A stretch of 64,000 nucleotides of DNA from the NCBI RefSeq assembly GCF_900142085.1, contig NZ_FQZQ01000006.1:124001-188000 (forward strand), read 5' to 3'. Below, piece after piece: positions 59,606 to 64,000 of this stretch. The stretch is from Shimia gijangensis. GTDB lineage: Bacteria > Pseudomonadota > Alphaproteobacteria > Rhodobacterales > Rhodobacteraceae. The notes under the pieces were generated by a model. The model was given only the letters and a program-made list of their open reading frames with translations, made no database searches and was not told where the DNA came from. Both the position numbers and the translations under genes were made by a program. Every line of letters begins with the position of its first letter. Positions within the stretch are counted from its first letter, which is position 1.

Positions 59606-59653
59606 GCAGGCAGCCGCTTGATTGCGCGCGCCTCAGCCCCCATAACCCATTGC

Positions 59654-61000
59654 ATGGGCTACACAGTTATTGAAACCGCCGAAGACGCCGCCGAATTGGC
59701 GGCCACCACCCCACTGGACAGCGCGTTCTGGATCAGCGCAGGCACGATCCTTGGCCTGCTTGTTCTTTCTGGATTCTTCTCGGGTTCGGAAACCGCCTTG
59801 ACTGCAGCATCTCGCGGCAAACTGCGCACCAAAGCTGGCAAAGGGGATCGTGGCGCGGCAAGAGCCTTGAAGATCACCGAAGACAATGAGCGGCTGATCG
59901 GCTCGGTTTTGCTGGGCAACAATCTGGTCAATATCCTCGCTGCTTCTCTGGCGACAGCCATGTTCACGCGCGCCTTTGGTGAATCTGGTGTGGCATTGGC
60001 GACATTGGTGATGACCCTTTTGGTCCTGATCTTTGCCGAGGTGCTGCCCAAAACCTATGCCATCACCAAACCCGAAGAAGCCGCCGCAGGTGTCGCGAGG
60101 CCCATTGGGCTGGTTGTGACAATATTCGCCCCAGTGGTATCGGCGGTAAGGCTTTTCGTCCGGCTGGTTTTACGGGTTTTTGGTGTGAAAACCGACCCCG
60201 ACAGTCATATCCTTGCTGTGCGTGAAGAAATCGCCGGAGCGCTGCAGTTAGGCCATTCCGAAGGTGTGGTCGAAAAAGAAGACCGGGATCGCATTCTTGG
60301 AGCACTCGACCTCAGTGACCGCACGGTTGAAGAGATCATGTTGCACCGGTCGGGCATTGAAATGGTCGACGCCAATGATGATCCGGGCAAAATTTTGAAC
60401 CAATGTCTGGAAAGCAATCATACCCGCCTGCCAGTGTTTAAAGATGACCCCGAGAACATTATTGGTGTCATTCACGCCAAAGACCTTTTTCGCGCGATGT
60501 ACAGCCGCGTATCTCAAGCAGACGCCACGCTGGAGAGCCTGAAGAATTTTGACCTGGCAGCAACGGCCAAAGAACCCTATTTTGTGCCGGAAACCACGTC
60601 TTTGGACGATCAGATGCGGGAATTCCTGCGCCGCCACGCCCATTTTGCCCTTGTGGTCGATGAATACGGTTCGCTTCAGGGATTGATCACTCTTGAGGAT
60701 ATTCTCGAAGAAATTGTGGGCGAAATTGCAGATGAATTTGACGCCGACGAAGAACCAGAGATTGCCAAGTCAGAAGATGGGCAATACCTGATTGACGGCG
60801 CGATGACCATTCGCGACCTCAATCGCGCCACAGATTGGACCCTGCCGGATGACGAAGCCAACACTGTCGCCGGTCTGGTGATCCATGAGGCACAAATGAT
60901 CCCAACTGTGGGTCAGGTGTTTTCATTTCACGGTTTCCGTTTCGAAGTTATGGGCCGCGAAGCCAATCGCATCACCAGCCTGAAAATTCGCCCGCTTTAG
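59654..61000 (+). CDS. CNNM/CorC-type (HlyC) membrane protein with CBS domains
   Basis: About 448 residues. An N-terminal DUF21 domain with ~4 spans (LLVLSGFFSGSETALTAASRG) is followed by two CBS domains (residues ~220-350; TRLPVFKDDPENIIGVIHAKDL and FALVVDEYGSLQGLITLEDILEEIVGEI) and a CorC_HlyC domain (DGAMTIRDLNRATDW). Family members mediate Mg2+ efflux or cobalt/magnesium handling. The start is uncertain: ATG at 59654 has no clear ribosome binding site, and a TTG at 59618 preceded by AGGCAG is the alternative. Confidence 0.9.
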   Translation: MGYTVIETAEDAAELAATTPLDSAFWISAGTILGLLVLSGFFSGSETALTAASRGKLRTKAGKGDRGAARALKITEDNERLIGSVLLGNNLVNILAASLATAMFTRAFGESGVALATLVMTLLVLIFAEVLPKTYAITKPEEAAAGVARPIGLVVTIFAPVVSAVRLFVRLVLRVFGVKTDPDSHILAVREEIAGALQLGHSEGVVEKEDRDRILGALDLSDRTVEEIMLHRSGIEMVDANDDPGKILNQCLESNHTRLPVFKDDPENIIGVIHAKDLFRAMYSRVSQADATLESLKNFDLAATAKEPYFVPETTSLDDQMREFLRRHAHFALVVDEYGSLQGLITLEDILEEIVGEIADEFDADEEPEIAKSEDGQYLIDGAMTIRDLNRATDWTLPDDEANTVAGLVIHEAQMIPTVGQVFSFHGFRFEVMGREANRITSLKIRPL

Positions 61001-61149
61001 CCCCAATTCCGACCTGGTTCGGGTACAGTTCACCATTTGTGATGTCAAAGACCACAAAATGATGTGCTGGAAATCGCAAACACGCTTGCAAAAAACTTGT
61101 CATTGCCGTTTGTGGAGAACAATTAACACGTAAACGAACGGCCATCCTA

Positions 61150-62049
61150 ATGAACAACGTCCGGGGCATTCTGCTCATTATCCTTGCTATGGCCGGGTTC
61201 TCGATTGAGGACATGTTCATTAAGAAACTGTCAGCGCCACTGCCGACTGGCCAAATTCTGATTGTTCTGGGGCTGGGATCAAGCCTGATATTCTTGGTTC
61301 TGGCCAAGTTAAACGGTGATCGCCTTTTGGCCCCTGCCGCATGGGGGCGCCTGCCTATGTGGCGGGCCTTTTTCGAGGCTATTGCAGCCGCCGCATTCGC
61401 CGGTTCACTGGCATTGGTCGAACTCTCGACCGTTGCCGCTGTGTTTCAGGCCTTGCCACTGGCAATCACGATGGGGGCTGCTCTGTTTCTGGGGGAACAG
61501 GTCGGCTGGCGGCGTTGGAGCGCGATCAGCCTTGGGTTTGTTGGCGTGTTGTTGATCATTCGCCCCGGATTCGACGGCTTTGATCCCGCCAGCCTGTTGG
61601 TGTTGATTGCGGTCGTGACTGTCGCCGCGCGTGATCTCATCACCCGGCGGATCGACAGTGCGGTGTCATCCTATGTGGTGTCTTTTCAAGGCTTTGCCTC
61701 TCTCATTGTGGCGGGTGGCTGCATGCTGGCCTTCACCACCAAACCGATCGGGATCATTGGATCGTTTGAGGCATGGATGTTTGCAGGTGCCATCCTGTTC
61801 GGCGCGGCCGGCTATTGGGGCATCGTCACTGCGATGCGGGTTGGTGAGGCCTCAGTTGTGGCCCCCTACCGCTATACAAGGTTGTTGTTTTCATTGGTCA
61901 TTGGCATTCTGGTGTTCAAAGAAGAGCCCGACACCTTGACCATTTTAGGGGCTTCTCTGATCATCGGCACCGGACTTTATACATTCCTGCGTGAACGCCG
62001 TCTGGACAAACCGGTTGAGCCTCCTCACTCGGATTTTCCCGCCGACTAA
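61150..62049 (+). CDS. EamA/DMT-family transporter
   Basis: A 299-residue inner-membrane protein with ten spans in two EamA repeats (GFSIEDMFIKKLSAPLP at the N-terminus). The mid segment ARDLITRRIDSAVSSY links the repeats. It has a short polar tail. This is the third EamA protein in the window and is not a close copy of the other two. The substrate is unknown. Confidence 0.87.
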   Translation: MNNVRGILLIILAMAGFSIEDMFIKKLSAPLPTGQILIVLGLGSSLIFLVLAKLNGDRLLAPAAWGRLPMWRAFFEAIAAAAFAGSLALVELSTVAAVFQALPLAITMGAALFLGEQVGWRRWSAISLGFVGVLLIIRPGFDGFDPASLLVLIAVVTVAARDLITRRIDSAVSSYVVSFQGFASLIVAGGCMLAFTTKPIGIIGSFEAWMFAGAILFGAAGYWGIVTAMRVGEASVVAPYRYTRLLFSLVIGILVFKEEPDTLTILGASLIIGTGLYTFLRERRLDKPVEPPHSDFPAD

Positions 62050-62099
62050 TCGTCGTGTGGCTTTCGCCAGCAGTGTTGAAGATGACCCGTTTGTTTTGA

Positions 62100-63506
<1,407 letters not shown>

Positions 63507-63510
63507 TAAA

Positions 63511-63538
63511 ACCGGCGGAGGTATTCACCTACGCTGGT
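63511..63538 (+). terminator. hairpin after eno, likely terminator
   Basis: ACCGGCG and AGGT pair with ACCT and CGCTGGT around a four-base loop with one mismatch (11 pairs, one of them wobble). Only a modest T content follows (TTCATTCTTTG), so strength is uncertain. Confidence 0.5.
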
Positions 63539-63559
63539 TCATTCTTTGAGCGATGGTTT

Positions 63560-63877
63560 CTACTGCCCGGGCACGGGCAGTTTTGCCATAGCTGTATCAA
63601 AGGTTTCGCGCGTCAAATCCTGGTTTTTGCCCTGCAAACAGGCGTAGAGCTTGTTGTGAAACTTGGCCTGCATTTCAGGGCTTGGTCCTTCACCTTCTTG
63701 CAGCGGCATGTCTTTGCGCAGCGATCTCATGCACATTCCCATGCCCCAGCTACTGACACCCATTGTGGTTGCTGCTTCTTCAATGGCTGCGCGGCTTGGA
63801 CGCCCAGACGCGGTTTCCGCAAAGCTGCTGACTGCAATCAGTGAAACGGCTGTCGCCAGCATCAAAGTCTTTTTCAT
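63560..63877 (-). CDS. small exported Cys-containing protein
   Basis: From the ATG at 63877 it has 105 residues. A signal peptide (KKTLMLATAVSLIAVSSFA) is followed by a mature part with two Cys in MGMCMRSLRKDMP and KLYACLQGKNQ, probably a disulfide. The remainder is helical and acidic (EAATTMGVSSWGMG). I do not recognise the family. The upstream part of the open frame is not conserved-looking and lies before a ribosome-binding-like AGGA. Confidence 0.55.
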   Translation of the reverse strand: MKKTLMLATAVSLIAVSSFAETASGRPSRAAIEEAATTMGVSSWGMGMCMRSLRKDMPLQEGEGPSPEMQAKFHNKLYACLQGKNQDLTRETFDTAMAKLPVPGQ

Positions 63878-64000
63878 TTTGACATTCCTACTTTGGTTCA
63901 TTGCCACTTTTACGAAGCCATCACGACGTTCCGTCGCCACGCGTCTCAAAAAATTTGAATTGAAATCGCTTTCCTTACTTTTTCTACTCCACAATTGGGT

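Overview
The window looks like a stretch of chromosome from a marine alphaproteobacterium of the Rhodobacterales (Roseobacter group). The indicators are a ctrA gene directly downstream of a sciP-type (DUF1153) gene, an LpxI-type rather than LpxH-type lipid A hydrolase, a DUF6477 gene, an alphaproteobacterial-type SOS box (GTTC-N7-GTTC), many GTG/TTG starts and short ATGA overlaps. This is an assignment by family and synteny memory; no search was run. I see no rRNA, tRNA, CRISPR, integrase-bounded island or insertion sequence. Most of it is ordinary core genome with some accessory genes between.

Layout. 0-9.8 kb: a DUF6477 gene, a non-pyrrolysine MttB-family methyltransferase, an MgtC-like membrane protein, guaA, a small exported protein, two EamA-type exporters, then an unknown P-loop protein coupled to metA (the acyltransferase carries the Glu that predicts acetyl-CoA use) and an alpha/beta hydrolase. 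9.8-13.4 kb: ppk2 overlapping a TetR regulator, an FkbM methyltransferase, a decayed second copy of the 3' end of that TetR gene, and a TDT-type transporter. 13.4-20.6 kb: rplM-rpsI, a lipoprotein, a thioesterase, an enoyl-CoA hydratase, trmFO (behind a hairpin-rich leader), a methyltransferase, gluQ, hisI and a NifU-like scaffold gene. 20.6-26.7 kb: a 40-codon membrane-protein gene preceded by an SOS box, recG, ligA, ctrA and sciP. 26.8-42.2 kb: mnmA, then a long minus-strand envelope block (pyrH, a ClpP-fold exported protein, frr, uppS, cdsA, dxr, rseP, a 44-codon gene, bamA, ompH, fabZ, lpxA, lpxI, lpxB, a CadD-like gene). 42.3-49.5 kb: miaA, an AraC regulator, a 37-codon gene with its own terminator, and a peptide-type ABC transporter (two permeases and a double ATPase) with no binding protein. 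49.5-64 kb: a small monooxygenase, a di-haem peroxidase, a lytic transglycosylase, ssb, pepT, a stand-alone trpB, aroB-aroK, a divergent 52-codon/503-codon/xerD cluster, a CNNM/CorC protein, an EamA exporter, eno and a small exported protein.

How it works together. The minus-strand block from 42 to 28 kb covers UMP supply (pyrH), ribosome recycling (frr), the lipid carrier (uppS), phospholipid precursor (cdsA), isoprenoid precursor (dxr), envelope proteolysis (rseP), outer-membrane protein assembly (bamA, ompH) and lipid A synthesis (fabZ, lpxA, lpxI, lpxB). lpxD is not in it. ctrA and sciP encode a cell-cycle transcription factor and its inhibitor; the ctrA promoter holds a regular array of TTAA half-sites.

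The most interesting item is the 40-codon gene at 20781-20903. It encodes a single-span membrane protein, has a good ribosome binding site and a strong terminator, and lies below a perfect GTTC-N7-GTTC box flanked by two more GTTC repeats. This resembles in design, though not recognisably in sequence, the SOS-induced membrane division inhibitor SidA of Caulobacter. Next in interest are the FkbM gene bracketed by an intact TetR gene and a broken copy of its tail, and several short membrane-protein genes at 34967, 44502 and 57009.
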